Shown piece after piece: positions 22,991 through 34,250 of a DNA stretch of 64,000 nt. Both the position numbers and the translations under genes were made by a program. The stretch is from Proteles cristata cristata (lineage: Eukaryota; Chordata; Mammalia; Carnivora; Hyaenidae). The stretch is taken from positions 124,001 through 188,000 of the forward strand of contig JAESUZ010005092.1 of NCBI GenBank assembly GCA_017311185.1. The letters are read 5' to 3'. The notes under the pieces are model-generated. The model was not told where the DNA came from. It ran no database searches and was given only the letters and a program-made list of their open reading frames with translations. The stretch's first letter is position 1; each line of letters begins with the position of its first letter.

Positions 22991-24084
22991 GTCTCACTTT
23001 GGTGTGAGATGTGAAATAGGAGTCTAAAAAAGAGTGAAGAATTTCTTTGTATCTAGATGAAGTTTCCGTTATTTCTCCTCCTCTAACGAGTCCTTAGAGG
23101 TCTGAGCAGTCTCTTTCCTTTCAGAAACTACAGAGATCTCTCAGATACTTTGGTAAATCTGGTTCTAACCTGTGCTGCTTGCATGGGAAAAGGGCACTTT
23201 TTTTATTCTTCTATTTGCTGTACTCCTTTGAGGATTATTTCCAGCAGAGAACGGGTTTCTCTCTTATTAAGTATCTAAAAAATTTAGTGGGTGATATAAA
23301 GTCATAGATGCATTGCAAAGCCCAATTTATCAGCTAACCAGAGGCAGCTACAGAAAGTCTCTGTTCACCAGTAAATAGTAAATTTGATGCAGTGAGAGGG
23401 TGGGTAGGCAGAGCTGAAAGAGGTGGAGGGTGAAACTCCTCTGGATTGAACAGGGTAAGTGGTAAAACAGGTTCCTGATGCAGAGTGTAATCGGTCCCTC
23501 TTGCATGTAACAATAGAACACTTCTCTTTTTTTCCAGATCACTGGAAAGGGGCTTTAGCTGTATGAGGATGGGGTTCCTGGCAGGAGACAGTGAGAGGAA
23601 AGAAAGTACCCTGGAACCCATAATGTTTGTACCTGAGCAAGACCTCACATGTAACCCTAAGCTTTTCTCATTCCCCTGTTCTCACTTCCTTCCTGTTTTC
23701 TACTTCACTTCTAGCAGCTTCCCCAGAAGTCTGTGTGGTGGTGGCAGAAGTTGCTTCTGTCTTCCTCACTCTGAGTGGAGATCATTTCACTTTTGGCACA
23801 GGTGTGCTGATGACACAGAGCCCGGGGGCCTTGCTGACATGGATCAGGTATGTCACCTGAAGACCACCACTGCCTTCCAATCTTTTCTTTAAAAGGGATA
23901 GAAGGTGCTATTTTCATTTCTCCAAAGGACTGTGATTCCTGCACTGATGCTCATAGGTCTTTGGTAGAAGATCATCACAGGAATATTCCTTTGCCTGCCA
24001 AGAACAAAGGGTGGGGATTGGGGTTCAGGAGACCAATATCATAGAACCTGGATATATACCAGCTAAGGATGTAGTATGGAAGCA
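22991..24084. other. Unassigned sequence
   Basis: No recognised gene. Overlapping open frames on both strands at 23334-23892 have no domain I recognise. Confidence 0.35.
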
Positions 24085-24235
24085 TAGAATTTCAGGGTCT
24101 TTCCAGTGATTGATTTAAGTTATCTCATTTTACGATAAGAAACAAAAGTAAATCACTTTGTTGTCCAAGGTTACAGAGTTAGTGGCCAAGCCAACACTTG
24201 ATCCCAAGTCTTGGGATCAAGACTTGAATTCATTT
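24085..24235 (-). mobile_element. Probable MIR SINE
   Basis: TCATTTTACGATAAGAAACA, TTGTCCAAGGTTACAGAGTT and AGTGGCCAAGCC are antisense MIR landmarks. It contains the palindrome at 24197. Confidence 0.55.
24197..24221. repeat. Inverted repeat, 12-bp arms with 1-bp centre
   Basis: CTTGATCCCAAG, T, CTTGGGATCAAG: perfect 12-bp arms. It lies in the distal part of a MIR fragment, which does not normally carry such a palindrome. Confidence 0.95.
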
Positions 24236-25030
24236 AAACTAGTGATAGACGGTGCATAGCTTGATGCAAGGCTGATCGATTATTGAAAGCTGCCTGACTG
24301 TTACTATAAAAAATGTCAGACCTTCTAGATGTGTTAGATGGGGAGGGAATATGATAGTTGCTTACCCAATAACTCTTCTCTTCTATTAAAAGCCCTTCTA
24401 CCCTCCTGAAAACCCAGACTTGAAAATCTCCATCACTTTTTCTCTCCCCACCCCAACATTCAATCGGTTGTCAAAGCTTTGGTGGATCAGATGGGGCCTG
24501 GAGAAAAGGATCCCCAAATGAATGTATCCAGTTGTTCTCTGTAACCTCAATCACACATGCTCTTTGGTCTGACCACTCATTAGCTGCTTGCATGGGAAAT
24601 ATCAATTTGTGTGATGGTGACATTTGAGGCTTACATGATTGCTTTGATATACTAGTTTTGGAGACCAAACATTCCAATTATAGCCAACAGAACACTTTTA
24701 ATTGGGACTCAGAGGTAAAAGGACTTTCTGTTGCCATAGTTTCAGAGGCACATATGTGGTCAAGCTGCCTAAAGCTGGATTTATTTTCAGATGTAAGATA
24801 TTACTGACAGTGAGTTCTGGTGACTAAGGGACATCTGCTATTCTGGTAGGGTTGGAATGTGATCTTGGGGCTCAACTAAAACCAAACTCTTGGGCAGAGC
24901 ACATTCTATAACGGTGGTGCTTTCAATGACTTTGGTTTCATATCCTTGGATTATATGTCCAAAGGGGAAATATTAACCTATACCTCTATCAGTACTTTGC
25001 CAATAGACTGTTGTTCTGAGTGTCAGATAA
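24236..25030. other. Unassigned sequence
   Basis: No recognised gene or repeat. Confidence 0.35.
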
Positions 25031-25086
25031 AGGAAGGAAGGAAGGAAGGAAGGAAGGAAGGAAGGAAGGAAGGAAGGAAGGAAGGG
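25031..25086. repeat. (GGAA)n microsatellite
   Basis: About 13 tandem GGAA units. GGAA arrays are known ETS-factor binding platforms in general; no activity is implied here. Confidence 0.97.
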
Positions 25087-25739
25087 AGAAGTACTTCTAA
25101 GCAAGTTAGTAACCTCAGCCCCTTGATTTAGTTCCTACAGTTGGAGAATTTCATGGAAATGGCCAAGGGAATAAAAGGAAAGAAAAACCTACATTGGATG
25201 TTAGAAATAGAAATGCTTAGAGCCATATACCTGTGAGAAACCAGACTTTCTGCTAAGTATCGATTAAAAGGAGGACTGGTTGGACTCACAGCTTCTTTTA
25301 TGCTTAAAACCAGCTTGCCTGGGAGGTGAGTAAGGGAGACTTCTTCAGAATTCAGCATCACACATTTACTCTGAGAGATGTGAGCTAGAGGCAAGGGTGG
25401 GCTGCTGGCACTTTGGGTCCTATCTGGATCCTGCAAGAACTCATGAAGTGCCCTGTGCCCGTGCAGTACCTACTTACAGATGGCACTTGGCAGAGACACC
25501 CCCATCAGGCAAAACACTGGACACTCCCCAGCAACTCCTGGCGGCCACTCCAGCATGGCAAAGAAGATTGTAGACACAGAGATAAAACTTCTGCCATGGT
25601 ATTTGACAGCTTCAGCTCGTTCCCTCAGCCTGCTGGGTCTCTGGAATTCTGCAGTATATTGAAACTCTTCTTTCCCCTCTTCATCAGGGCTAAAACTGTT
25701 TAAAAACTGGGTCATAAAACTGTCCTATGTTTTAAAATA
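25087..25739. other. Unassigned sequence
   Basis: No recognised gene; the paired open frames at 25128-25715 show no known domain. Confidence 0.35.
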
Positions 25740-26570
25740 GGGAAATCACACAGGTCATGATTTTTAAGGACAACACTATTGATATATAAGAGTTGAACTA
25801 AAAACTCAACCATTCAAAAATTAAAAAAAACATAACAACTGCAAAGGATTCACTTAAATAATGCTTAGGTCAGGGGGAATTAAGAGATATAATTAGAGTA
25901 TAATTAGACAATAATGACATTAAGGGCACTATATATTAGAACTTACAGAATGACTAACATTGTACTCAGAGAAAATGCATAGCAGGAGACACTTTGCTTT
26001 TCAATAAGGAATGACTGCATACAGGATTTAATTCAATAATTGGAAAACAAAATAGACTTATGTGAAGCAAACAAAAATTATGGCAGACTTAAAAAAATTG
26101 GTAAGATAGTAGACAAGTTGCTAGCAACTCAAGTCAAGAATTAGGAGAAAACATAATCAAAGAAAATGAAGCATTATAAAGGAGATTTAGTAACTGATAT
26201 TAAAGTGGGATATTCAATTCCATTACATAGAAACAAATTTGAGATTCTAAAGAATGCATGATTTCCTGAGACAATATATATTACAATAATTGACTCAAGA
26301 AGAAGTTGGGGTGCCTGGGTGGCTTGGTCAGTTAAGCGTCCGACTTTGCTTAGGTCATGACCTCGCGGTTTGTGGGTTCGAGCCCCGCGTCGGGCTCTGT
26401 GCTGACTGCCAGCTCAGAGCCTGGAGCCTGTTTCAGAGTCTGTGACTCCCTCTCTCTCTGACCCTCCCCTGTTCATGCTGTTTCTCTCTCTCTCCTAGAA
26501 ATAAATAAAATATTTAAAAAAAAAAAAAAAGAAGAAGTGGAAACTCTGAACAGCCCAGTGATCAGGAAGA
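25740..26570 (+). mobile_element. Ancient L1 ORF2 remnant
   Basis: A-rich sequence with the ORF2-like phrase TTGACTCAAGAAGAAG (SINE) GGAAACTCTGAACAGCCCAG, corresponding to the N-terminal half of L1 ORF2. The frame is destroyed. The SINE at 26307 splits it. Confidence 0.5.
26307..26528 (+). mobile_element. Young SINEC_Fc-type SINE, intact promoter boxes
   Basis: The head is GGGGTGCCTGGGTGGCTTGG. The B box GGTTCGAGCCC lies at 26375-26385. The body is GTGCTGACTGCCAGCTCAG, then GAGTCTGTGACTCCCTCTC, and the tail is TCCTAGAAATAAATAAAA. The short TSD AAGAAGAAGT is at 26297-26306 and 26529-26538. It belongs to the same young subfamily as 9611 and 15522, and is the best surviving Pol III promoter in the set by eye. 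Confidence 0.96.
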
Positions 26571-26574
26571 AATT

Positions 26575-27175
26575 TTATTTATTTATTTTTCCAGATTTAT
26601 TGAGATATTATTGACATACAATGTCTTTACATAGACATGTATATGTATGTATGCAAAGATTACTTTGACTATTTAGAATCTTCTGTGGTTCCATACAAAT
26701 TTTAGGATTATTTGTTTTATTTCTGTGAAAAATGCCATTGGGATTTTGGTAGAGACCACATTGAATCTGTAGATTGCTTTAGGTAGTATGAACATCTTAA
26801 CAATATCAATTCTTACATTGCCCTATAGTCTTCAGCATATAGGTCTTTCACCTCCTTAAATTTATTCTTATGTATTTTATTCTTTTTTTAAAAAAATTTA
26901 ATGTTTTATTTATTTTTATTATTTTTTTGAGAGAGAGAGATAGAGACAGCATGAGCAGGGGAGGTTCAGAGAGAGAGAGAAGGAGATACAGAATCGGAAG
27001 ACAGGCTCCAGGCTCTGAGCTAGCTGTCAACACAGAGCCTGACACGGGTTTGAACCCACGAACTGTGAGATCGTGACCTGAGCTGAAGTCGGACGATTAG
27101 CCAACTGAGCATACAGGCACCTCTATTTTATTTATTTTGATGCGATTGCAAGTGGGATTGTTTTCAAATTTCTCT
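26575..27175 (-). mobile_element. Antisense L1 ORF2 remnant
   Basis: TTGAATCTGTAGATTGCTTT, AGTATGAACATCTTAACAAT and CACCTCCTTAAATTTATTC, resuming after the SINE with GATGCGATTGCAAGTGGGAT, are the classic reverse-complement words of L1 ORF2. The coding frame is broken. Confidence 0.8.
26887..27123 (-). mobile_element. SINEC_Fc-type SINE
   Basis: GAGAGAGATAGAGACAGC, CAGGCTCCAGGCTCTGAGC and GACCTGAGCTGAAGTCGGAC, with a degraded head. It splits the antisense L1; a drifted TSD (TATTTTATTCTTTT and TATTTTATTTATTTT) flanks it. Confidence 0.93.
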
Positions 27176-27179
27176 TTAA

Positions 27180-27320
27180 GCCACTTTTACTAATTGTTTT
27201 TTGTGTGATCTTTGGCAAATTTGCTCATATGTTCAGAACCTGAATTTCCTCATTTAAGAAAATGTGATAATAGTACCCACTCACACCTATTGTGAGGACT
27301 CATTAAGGATATATGTGCAG
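27180..27320 (+). mobile_element. MIR SINE fragment
   Basis: GTGTGATCTTTGGCAAATTT, AACCTGAATTTCCTCATTTA, GATAATAGTACCCACTCA and TTGTGAGGACTCATTAAG follow MIR order. Confidence 0.75.
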
Positions 27321-27724
27321 GCCACCATTTCTGTGTCTGCTAGGAGGTATTGAGAAGGGACAAGCATGCCCCATAGACTCACCTAATCAGATCCACAAAA
27401 CACTGGTATTGTTTGTCTGTGAGAGTCTGACTTCCACGAAGGGAGAGGCTGTTATGTCTGTGCCACCTCCCAGGGAGTGGGACTAAAACATTTCCACAAA
27501 TGGTTGTGTACAGTGGTTGTTCTATGGGAAGAGTCTTATGAGCAGAGCAGTGGATATGTTTGTGCAAATGAATAAAGAAAACCTCGTTTAAAACAGAGTC
27601 GAATGGCTGCAAATGGCAGCCCCCTTGGTAACGTATGCATCCTGTTGATTGTACAGGTTGCCCTAAGGGACCTTGGAGACAGCTTTTTTCCAGTGGACAT
27701 TGAGGTTTGGCCTCATGCTGTCTC
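27321..27724. other. Unassigned sequence upstream of RPL10 pseudogene
   Basis: A reverse-strand frame of 198 codons (27379-27975) crosses this stretch and the pseudogene. It starts antisense to RPL10 and its protein is not recognisable, so I treat it as chance. Confidence 0.35.
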
Positions 27725-28158
27725 CAATCTAGGCTCCATACAGGTATGTGGGGAGCCTTTGGAAAACCCCAAGCCACAGTGGCCAGGGTCCACATTGGCC
27801 AAGTCATCATGTCCATCGGTACTAAGTTGTAGAACAAGGAGTATGTGATTGAAGCCCTACATAAGGCCATGTTCAAGTTCCCTGGCCGCCAGAAGATCCA
27901 CATTTCCAAGAAGTGGGGCTTTACTAAGTTTAATGTGGATGAATTTGAAGACGTGGTGGCTGAAAAGCGGCTCATCTCAGATGGCTGTCGGGTTCAAATA
28001 TATCCCTAATCATGGCTCCTTGGACAAATGGTGGGCTCCGAATTCATGAAAACCTCAGCACTCTCCTCCATATCCATGCTTATTAATAAATCCTGCTTCC
28101 TGTCAAAAACAAAAAGCAAACAAACAAACAAGCAAGTAAACAAACAAAACAATCAAGA
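27725..28158 (+). pseudogene. RPL10 (pseudogene): RPL10 processed pseudogene, 5'-truncated
   Basis: The functional parent encodes large-subunit ribosomal protein uL16 (RPL10), which sits near the subunit interface. This copy retains only about the last 105 of 214 codons, beginning near the word GGCTCCATACAGGTATG (27732). Translated blocks such as [29 protein letters not shown] and AEKRLI match the family clearly. It is broken by an in-frame TAG at 27830-27832 and by a one-base insertion near 27989-27993, after which the last codons are read in another frame to TGA at 28047-28049. A 3' UTR remnant, AATAAA at 28085-28090 and an A-rich tail from 28105 follow. No introns are present. Absence of introns, 5' truncation and the tail indicate an L1-mediated retrocopy. 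It has no promoter visible and should be non-functional. I am confident of the family; the exact 5' edge is uncertain. Confidence 0.93.
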
Positions 28159-28621
28159 AACCCTGAAAGGGGAGCTCTCATGCACATCTCATTCATGGCA
28201 GTAGAAGGAAGATAAGAATTATTTTGACGAGAGGACACTTTACACATAAGAATTTCAAATCCTGTTTTTAAGAAAAAGAAGGAAGACCCTCCCTGTCCCA
28301 GCAACAATGCACTGACCACCACTGGCAGCCAGTAGGAAACCTCCACAACCTCAAACTTTTGTCCTTCTCCAATGAACTTTTGTTCAGAACAATCAATTTC
28401 CTCCTAAAACCTAATAAAAGCTGGCCATCCATTTGTCTCTTCAGACTTGCCTATGGGCTCTCCATAGCTTGCTTGTCCCAAATTGCAATTCCTGTTATTC
28501 CTGAATAAACTAATTTTGCTAGTAAAAGAATTGGCTAATTTAAGGTCAACATGTTTTGCCAGCAATGATATAACTAATAAAATGAATCCCAATTCACAGC
28601 TCGGTGGGGACCTCCCACATC
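28159..28621. other. Unassigned sequence
   Basis: No recognised gene or repeat. Confidence 0.35.
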
Positions 28622-28975
28622 AAGATGTTTTTCATTTTTCTCTCTGGTAAGTTCCACAACAGGAGGGAGAGTGTCTTTTTAAAAAATATTTATTTATTTT
28701 TGAGAGAGACAGAGCATGAGCAGGGGAGGGGAAGAGAGAGGAGACACGGAATCTGAAGCAGGTTTCAGGCTCCAAGCTGTCAGCACAGAGACTGACGCGG
28801 GACTTGAACTCACTAACTGAGAGATCATGATCTGAGCCAAAGTTGGACGCTTACCCCACTGACCCACCCAGGCACCCCATGTATTTTGTTTTTTGATTGC
28901 CATTGATCCCTATTATTCTAGCACAGTTCCTGGCACATAGAAGGTGCTGAATCAATAAAATTTGTAGAGTTGGAT
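28622..28975 (+). mobile_element. L2 LINE 3' end, interrupted by SINE
   Basis: Left: CTGGTAAGTTCCACAACAGG then AGGGAGAGTGTC. Right: CTAGCACAGTTCCTGGCACA, then TAGAAGGTGCTGAATCAATA. These are consecutive L2 3' words, with the SINE between them. Confidence 0.65.
28681..28878 (-). mobile_element. SINEC_Fc-type SINE
   Basis: TTTATTTATTTTTGAGAG left, then GCATGAGCAGGGGAGGGG, AGCAGGTTTCAGGCTCC, and CCACCCAGGCACCCC right. It splits an L2. Confidence 0.94.
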
Positions 28976-29757
28976 AAACGGAATGAAGAGGATGGGGTTG
29001 TGAGAAGGGAGAAGTTGATTTGGAGACCTTCTTAGGAGCAAGACCGTACTGTCCAGCTCATATGGATAGGGAAGGAAAATCTCCCTTTTCTTGACCTTTT
29101 CCCCATCACTTGGAAGCTCAGGGTTGTTGCTGGCGTCATTGGTGGTGGTTGGAAGAGGAAGTCGACTGCTGAGTATTTTCTCACTGTCATCTCCAGAGTG
29201 GAGCCACATGTTACTAGTGACATCTAAGAGCACATAAGGTTGTGTAGGGACTTTCTTCCCCTAGACTTGGCTGCAAGAGGCCCTCACCATCCCTAGGTCT
29301 CCAAGCAGGCTCCAGGTTATCATATAATTTGAGTAATTTCAGTTCCAGTAGAGTGGCTTTAGGATTTTCAGAGATTGCGTGAACTATTCCTCGAAAAAAT
29401 GAGTATTTTTATTTTTTGTCTTTCGTTTGCTGCCCTTAGTTAACTAAGCACTTTTTTTCCAAGCAGTTAAGGCAAAAGGACTTATATAAGGTTATAGCTC
29501 AGCTATTTGAGAGCCATCTGGGTTTCAAACTGTCTTTTAAAAAATGTTGTGTTACTGGAAATTGATGGGCAAACTATTGTGTGCTTTTATTTGCTGGCCA
29601 CGTGCACCCAATTGGAACAGACAGTGTTTTTCTTGGTGATAATTATCCGCCTATTCTTTTGTTTTCCATTTATTCTAAGTTGCCAGGGGTTAGAGAGAAA
29701 CATCCTTTTTAAGAGACATAATCTGTCAATAGTATCTTTAAAAAAGGGGAAAGAAAC
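28976..29757. other. Unassigned sequence
   Basis: No recognised gene or repeat. Confidence 0.35.
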
Positions 29758-29990
29758 TGGGGTGCCTGGTTGGCTCAGTTGGTTAAGTGGCCGACTTCAG
29801 CTCAGGTCATGATTTTGCAGTTCGTGAGTTTGAGCCCCACATCTGGCTCTGTGTTGACAGCTCAGAGCCTGAAGCCGCTTTGGATTCTGTGTTTCCATCT
29901 CTCTCTCTGCCCCTCCCCTGCTCATGCTCTGTCTCTGTCTCTGTCTCTCTCTCTCTTTCTCTCTCAAAAAAAAAAAACATTAAAAAAAAA
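29758..29990 (+). mobile_element. SINEC_Fc-type SINE
   Basis: The head is TGGGGTGCCTGGTTGGCTCAG, then TTTGAGCCCCACATCTGGCT, a CT-rich body and a poly-A tail. TSD is GGGAAAGAAAC at 29747-29757 and GAGAAAGAAAC at 29991-30001 (one mismatch). Confidence 0.95.
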
Positions 29991-30579
29991 GAGAAAGAAA
30001 CCAGTATTTTATCATGGGTTTATAATGTCAAGGCATTTTACATGTAAGTCAGTCAGCTGACTCTTCCAGCACTTTTAAGATCTAGATATGATTGACTCAA
30101 AATGCTATTCCATGAAGTATGGAACATCCAAAGACCTCCCCTGAAACTTATGAAAATTTCCTGAGCGCTTAAGTTCTCATAGTCTGCTCTGGCTCTGAGC
30201 TCATTTTTCTGCTGAAAATAATTAAGTATTGGTTGGATCATTCTTGTTCCTTGTTAGGCACCATACCAAACTGGATGTGGGACAGTTCCCTCTATAGTCC
30301 CCTCCCCACCCTCCAGTTACACAGGGCCTTTCTGGGCAGGAAAAGCAGAAGACTTTACTGAAGCTTGAGGAGAGAGGAAGGAGTTATATCCCATCAATGT
30401 AAATCAATTCAAATTTACCATTAAAATTCTCTGTTTTTGTATCTCTGTTGGCCACCACTATGAGATTGCTGGCTAAGCCAGGTCACTCTGCACTTAGACT
30501 CCTGCCAGCTCAAGATTCTTATCTTTAGGTAGGACTCCATTTATTTAAAAGGTTTTAAACTTGCTGTTCTCCCCCATTT
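29991..30579. other. Unassigned sequence
   Basis: No recognised gene or repeat. Confidence 0.35.
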
Positions 30580-30765
30580 AATTACACACATGTTATCCCA
30601 TTTAGCACATGACAACTGCATGAAATATGTACCATTAGTCTCTTCTTGTAGATGATATCTTGGAGCTCAGAGAGGTAAATAATTTAATTGAGGTCACATT
30701 GCTCATTGTTGAGAAGTTGGATTTCAGAGTGAGATTTATCTCACTCCAAAGTCCATGCTTTTCTG
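30580..30765 (-). mobile_element. MIR SINE
   Basis: ATGTTATCCCATTTAGCACA, CTTGGAGCTCAGAGAGGTAA and AATTTAATTGAGGTCACATT are antisense MIR landmarks. Confidence 0.72.
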
Positions 30766-32054
30766 GGTTTTTTTCTTTGTGTTTATAAACGGGATTGCTT
30801 TTAAAAGCAACCATGAGAATTCTAAGACCCTACAGCATTTTATCATAAGGAGCCCTTATCTTTGAAGTCACTGAGCAATGCTACATTTTTTTGTGCGCTC
30901 AGTTACCCTTTCATGCACTCATTCAACACAGTTCCAGAGTGCCTGTACCAAGTGATAAGCTTTGTGTTGGTTCTTAGGTGGCTCAAATAGTCCAGAAATG
31001 GGACTGTGGAGAAAGGACTCATGAGTTGGAGAAGATAATGTAAAGTTGGCTTCTTTTGGTCAGCAAAAGATCAACTCATCTAGCTCCCTGCCTCTACCCA
31101 AGACAGTGCCTAATCAGAACAAGACTGATGGGAGAGGGTCTCAGTTCGTTAGGAGTTTTAGTCATGTAGTATCAGAAGAGAGAATAATGGGCTCGCGGAG
31201 AGGATAACTCAGGCTATAATGTGGAAGCTCTGGTTGGAAGGGGACCCAGCTTTTTGAGTCAACCTAAGAAAGAGGAACACTTAACATCAAGTTCCAGCTC
31301 CATCCTCTCACTGTGCAGCCTGGTTCTACCCGTTGGACAGTGCTGACAGGGTTCTCTAAATAATGTGACGCTTTATGCACCAGTCCATAAGCCATATAGC
31401 ACCGTGGAGGCAAAAGCTGGATAAACTCTTGGGTACCTGGGCCTTGGATGCCTTAAAGAAAGTTGAAAGTAGAGTCCTCCAGACAGCTATAAGGGTAGGG
31501 AAGAGGGAGGCTTATAAGAAGTGAGATTGTTTTGCCTGAGAAAGAAGGGATGTAAAATGATTGACTGGATTCTAGTCCCTTCTTCATCCATTTCTTCAAG
31601 ATCTTGGGTCAGTTGCTTTGTTCCTCTAAGCTTCAGTTTTATTTTCAAACCAAGAATCTCTTGAACCCTTCCAGATATGACATTTTCCAATTTTCTCACA
31701 AGTTTTGGAGACAGGGTTCCTTGCCCACCACTGACTGGGAACACTTGGTACTCTGTTGTTCTCTGGACACATTTATCTTGCTCTCTGGTTGGTTCTTACT
31801 TGTTTTATTTTCCTTGCTGTCACTGGGTTGAATTTTTTATCTCACTGCTGGAATTGCCTTCCATCTATTCCCCCCTTCAGTTCTTCCTTCTTTGTCCTCT
31901 GATTGACAAATGATGGAGAAAGAGGCTCGTGGTGGGAATCGGAGCATCCTTTGGCTGAAGGGGGCTCTGCTCAAATCATCGCAAAAATGTTTAAACTGTG
32001 TGCCTATGGAAGTATCGATTCTGATTTTATTTTCTCCTTTTGGTGAGGAATCTT
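30766..32054. other. Unassigned sequence, possible L2 scrap near 30905
   Basis: A short stretch (TTCAACACAGTTCCAGAGTG) may be an antisense L2/MIR relic. The rest is unrecognised. Confidence 0.3.
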
Positions 32055-32073
32055 TTTTTTAAATAGTTTATTG
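32055..32073 (-). mobile_element. Ultra-short (about 19-bp) L1 3'-end insertion
   Basis: The 19 bases are a T run plus AAATAGTTTATTG, the exact outermost 3' end of the carnivore L1 copies at 11388 and 58789. They are bracketed by TGGTGAGGAATCTT (32041-32054) and TGGTGAGGGATCTT (32074-32087), a 14-bp duplication with one mismatch. I read this as reverse transcription aborted almost at once. Confidence 0.8.
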
Positions 32074-33194
32074 TGGTGAGGGATCTTAAATGAATTGTGG
32101 ATAGCCACGATTACCACGAGCTCACCCCTATTAAACCCCCCAACACACTCTCTTGAAATTTCTGTTCAATCAATACCACCTAGTTTCAATGAGAAGAGAA
32201 AGGTTACAAATTTTATATATAAAAGTGGGTATTGAAAAATTCCTCTGGTTAGCTCCAGGTCAGCATCCAATTCACAGCACTTTATGAGACTCATTCTTTT
32301 AGAGCAAGATTTTTCAGCCCATGGGAGTGACTCTCATGAGATATGGGGGCCAGCTGGGATGTCAGCAGAAAACTCTTCTTTGTATAAAGAGCTGATGGAA
32401 GTGGAAAGAATCAGCCAGGCCTGTCTGTGTCTGGCTGGGTTTGGAGAGAGGAAGAGGCAGATAGCAATGTGGCTCCATGAGCCCTTAGATGGGGACTGCC
32501 AGATGCCTGGAGGAAATCTGCTTTTTGTTCCCTCCTCTGTTTTCTTTAACAACCAGAAGGAAATAAGCCTTTACTGATTCCCTCCTAGCATAATGGTCAT
32601 ACAAACTCTATTTCATTCTATTCATCCAATAACTATTGAGTATCCACTATAAGCCAGGTGAGGGATATCTGGTAGTGTCTCATCTGTGTCAGGAAGCCTA
32701 ATCCTAACAACAACACTATACCTTAGACATGATCATCTCAAAGACTCAGATTTGTCTCTTGTTGAAAAGCTTGTAAGAACGTTGCTTCTGGAGTAAGATG
32801 TGTTAGTTTGGGTCCTTCAAGAAGCAGATACCAAATGAGCTAGACTTGTAAGAGATTCACTGGGGGAAATGAGAAGGGAGCCAGAGAAGGCTGGGAGAGC
32901 CACCTGACTGGTGCCGGTCTGGCGGCTATGAGGAAGAGAGGGAAGGAGGAGGAAGATTGTAGTATGGTTCTCAAAGCCAAGTTGGTGGGGAATCTTGAGA
33001 GTCACTCATGAGAGGAACGCGCATCTCCCAGGAATAGGCCTGCCTTTAGTACCCCTGCCATGCTCAGTCATTGACCAGGAGCAGCCCATGACATGTGTCA
33101 CCTTGTATGAAAGCACTGATAAATTCTAGAGCGTAGCACTGGGGCTGCTGGTCAACCGCACTCCCAGCAATAGGGGATCTAAGAGGTACGGCCA
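32074..33194. other. Unassigned sequence
   Basis: No gene seen; 32800-33180 may be an old interspersed repeat I cannot name. Confidence 0.3.
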
Positions 33195-33385
33195 CAGTCC
33201 AAACCCCTGCTTTGCAACTCACTACCTGGGTGACTGTGGCCAAGTTAAGTAATCTCTCTAAGCCTCATCTTTCCTCTTCTCTAAAATAAGAGAATTCGTA
33301 TCTCATGTGAGGACTAAATGAGATGATGCATATAAAAAAGCATTTAGCACAGTGCCTGGCACATAGTAAGCTCTTGAATGTTAAC
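33195..33385 (+). mobile_element. MIR SINE
   Basis: GGTGACTGTGGCCAAGTTAA, CTCTAAGCCTCATCTTTCC and CACAGTGCCTGGCACATAGT in MIR order. Confidence 0.85.
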
Positions 33386-33639
33386 TAATCATTAGGTTTT
33401 ATTATATCAATGGTTTAAGCTTTTTTTTTTTTTTCTCCAAATGAAGTGTTCCTTAAAAATAAACACACACGCAAAAGCAGAGTGGAACATTCTACTTGAA
33501 AAGGGATGGGAAGTTGGTCTGCTGGGCCTCCTCCCATACTTGTACTCTAGCCCTTGGGGTATCTGAGAGGACCCTAGTGATTGAAGAAACATCAGGTGGA
33601 ATCATATCATATAGATATTTTTGTGTGTGAAGCATTTTT

Positions 33640-34250
33640 ATATATATTTATGATTAATATGCAGTTAAGATAGACCTTTTAAGGGTGTACAGTCCTATGA
33701 GGTTTTTGGGGAATGGAGTGGGAGGAGAGAGAGAGAGAGAGCGAGCAGGGGTAGAGAGAATTCCAAGCAGGCTCCACACTCAGCACTGAGCCCGATGCAG
33801 GGCTTGGTAACCATGACTCTGGGACCATGACCTGAACCAAAATATAGAGTCAGATGCTCAACCAGCTAACCCACCCAGGTGCCCCAGTCCTGTGAGTTTT
33901 AATATGGGCATAGGTTTGTGGAACCACTACTTGATAGTAATATATAGATCAATTTTATCAGTATCATCACAACTTCCCCCATTCTGAATCCCTGGCCACC
34001 ACTGATTTGTTGTCCATCACTACACTTTTGTCTTTCTGAGAATGTCAAATAAATAAAATCAAATAAATTCGCTCTTTTGGGACTGGCTTCTTTCATTCAA
34101 CAATAATGCCTTTGCGATTCACCCAAGTCGTTGTGCATACCAATGGTTGATTCCTTTTTTTGCTGGGTAATGTTTCAATGTATGGGTGCATCATAGTCTG
34201 TTTACTCATTGTGTTAAAGGACGTTTGGTTGTTTCCAGTTAGAACAATGC
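33640..34250 (-). mobile_element. Ancient antisense L1 3' fragment, hosts a SINE
   Basis: TAGACCTTTTAAGGGTGTAC on the left; on the right TTTGTGGAACCACTACTTG, CTGGCCACCACTGATTTG and TTGTGTTAAAGGACGTTTGG. These are typical antisense L1 3' words. Confidence 0.65.
33707..33884 (-). mobile_element. Older CAN SINE (non-Fc type)
   Basis: It has TCAGATGCTCAACCAGCTAA and GACCATGACCTGAACCAAAA, unlike the Fc copies, and lacks a clear long poly-T. A drifted TSD (CAGTCCTATGAGG, CAGTCCTGTGAG) flanks it. Confidence 0.85.

Noticed and set aside
27379..27975. Reverse-strand 198-codon open frame
   Set aside because: Its first part is antisense to the RPL10 pseudogene and the rest has no recognisable domain; most likely a chance frame.
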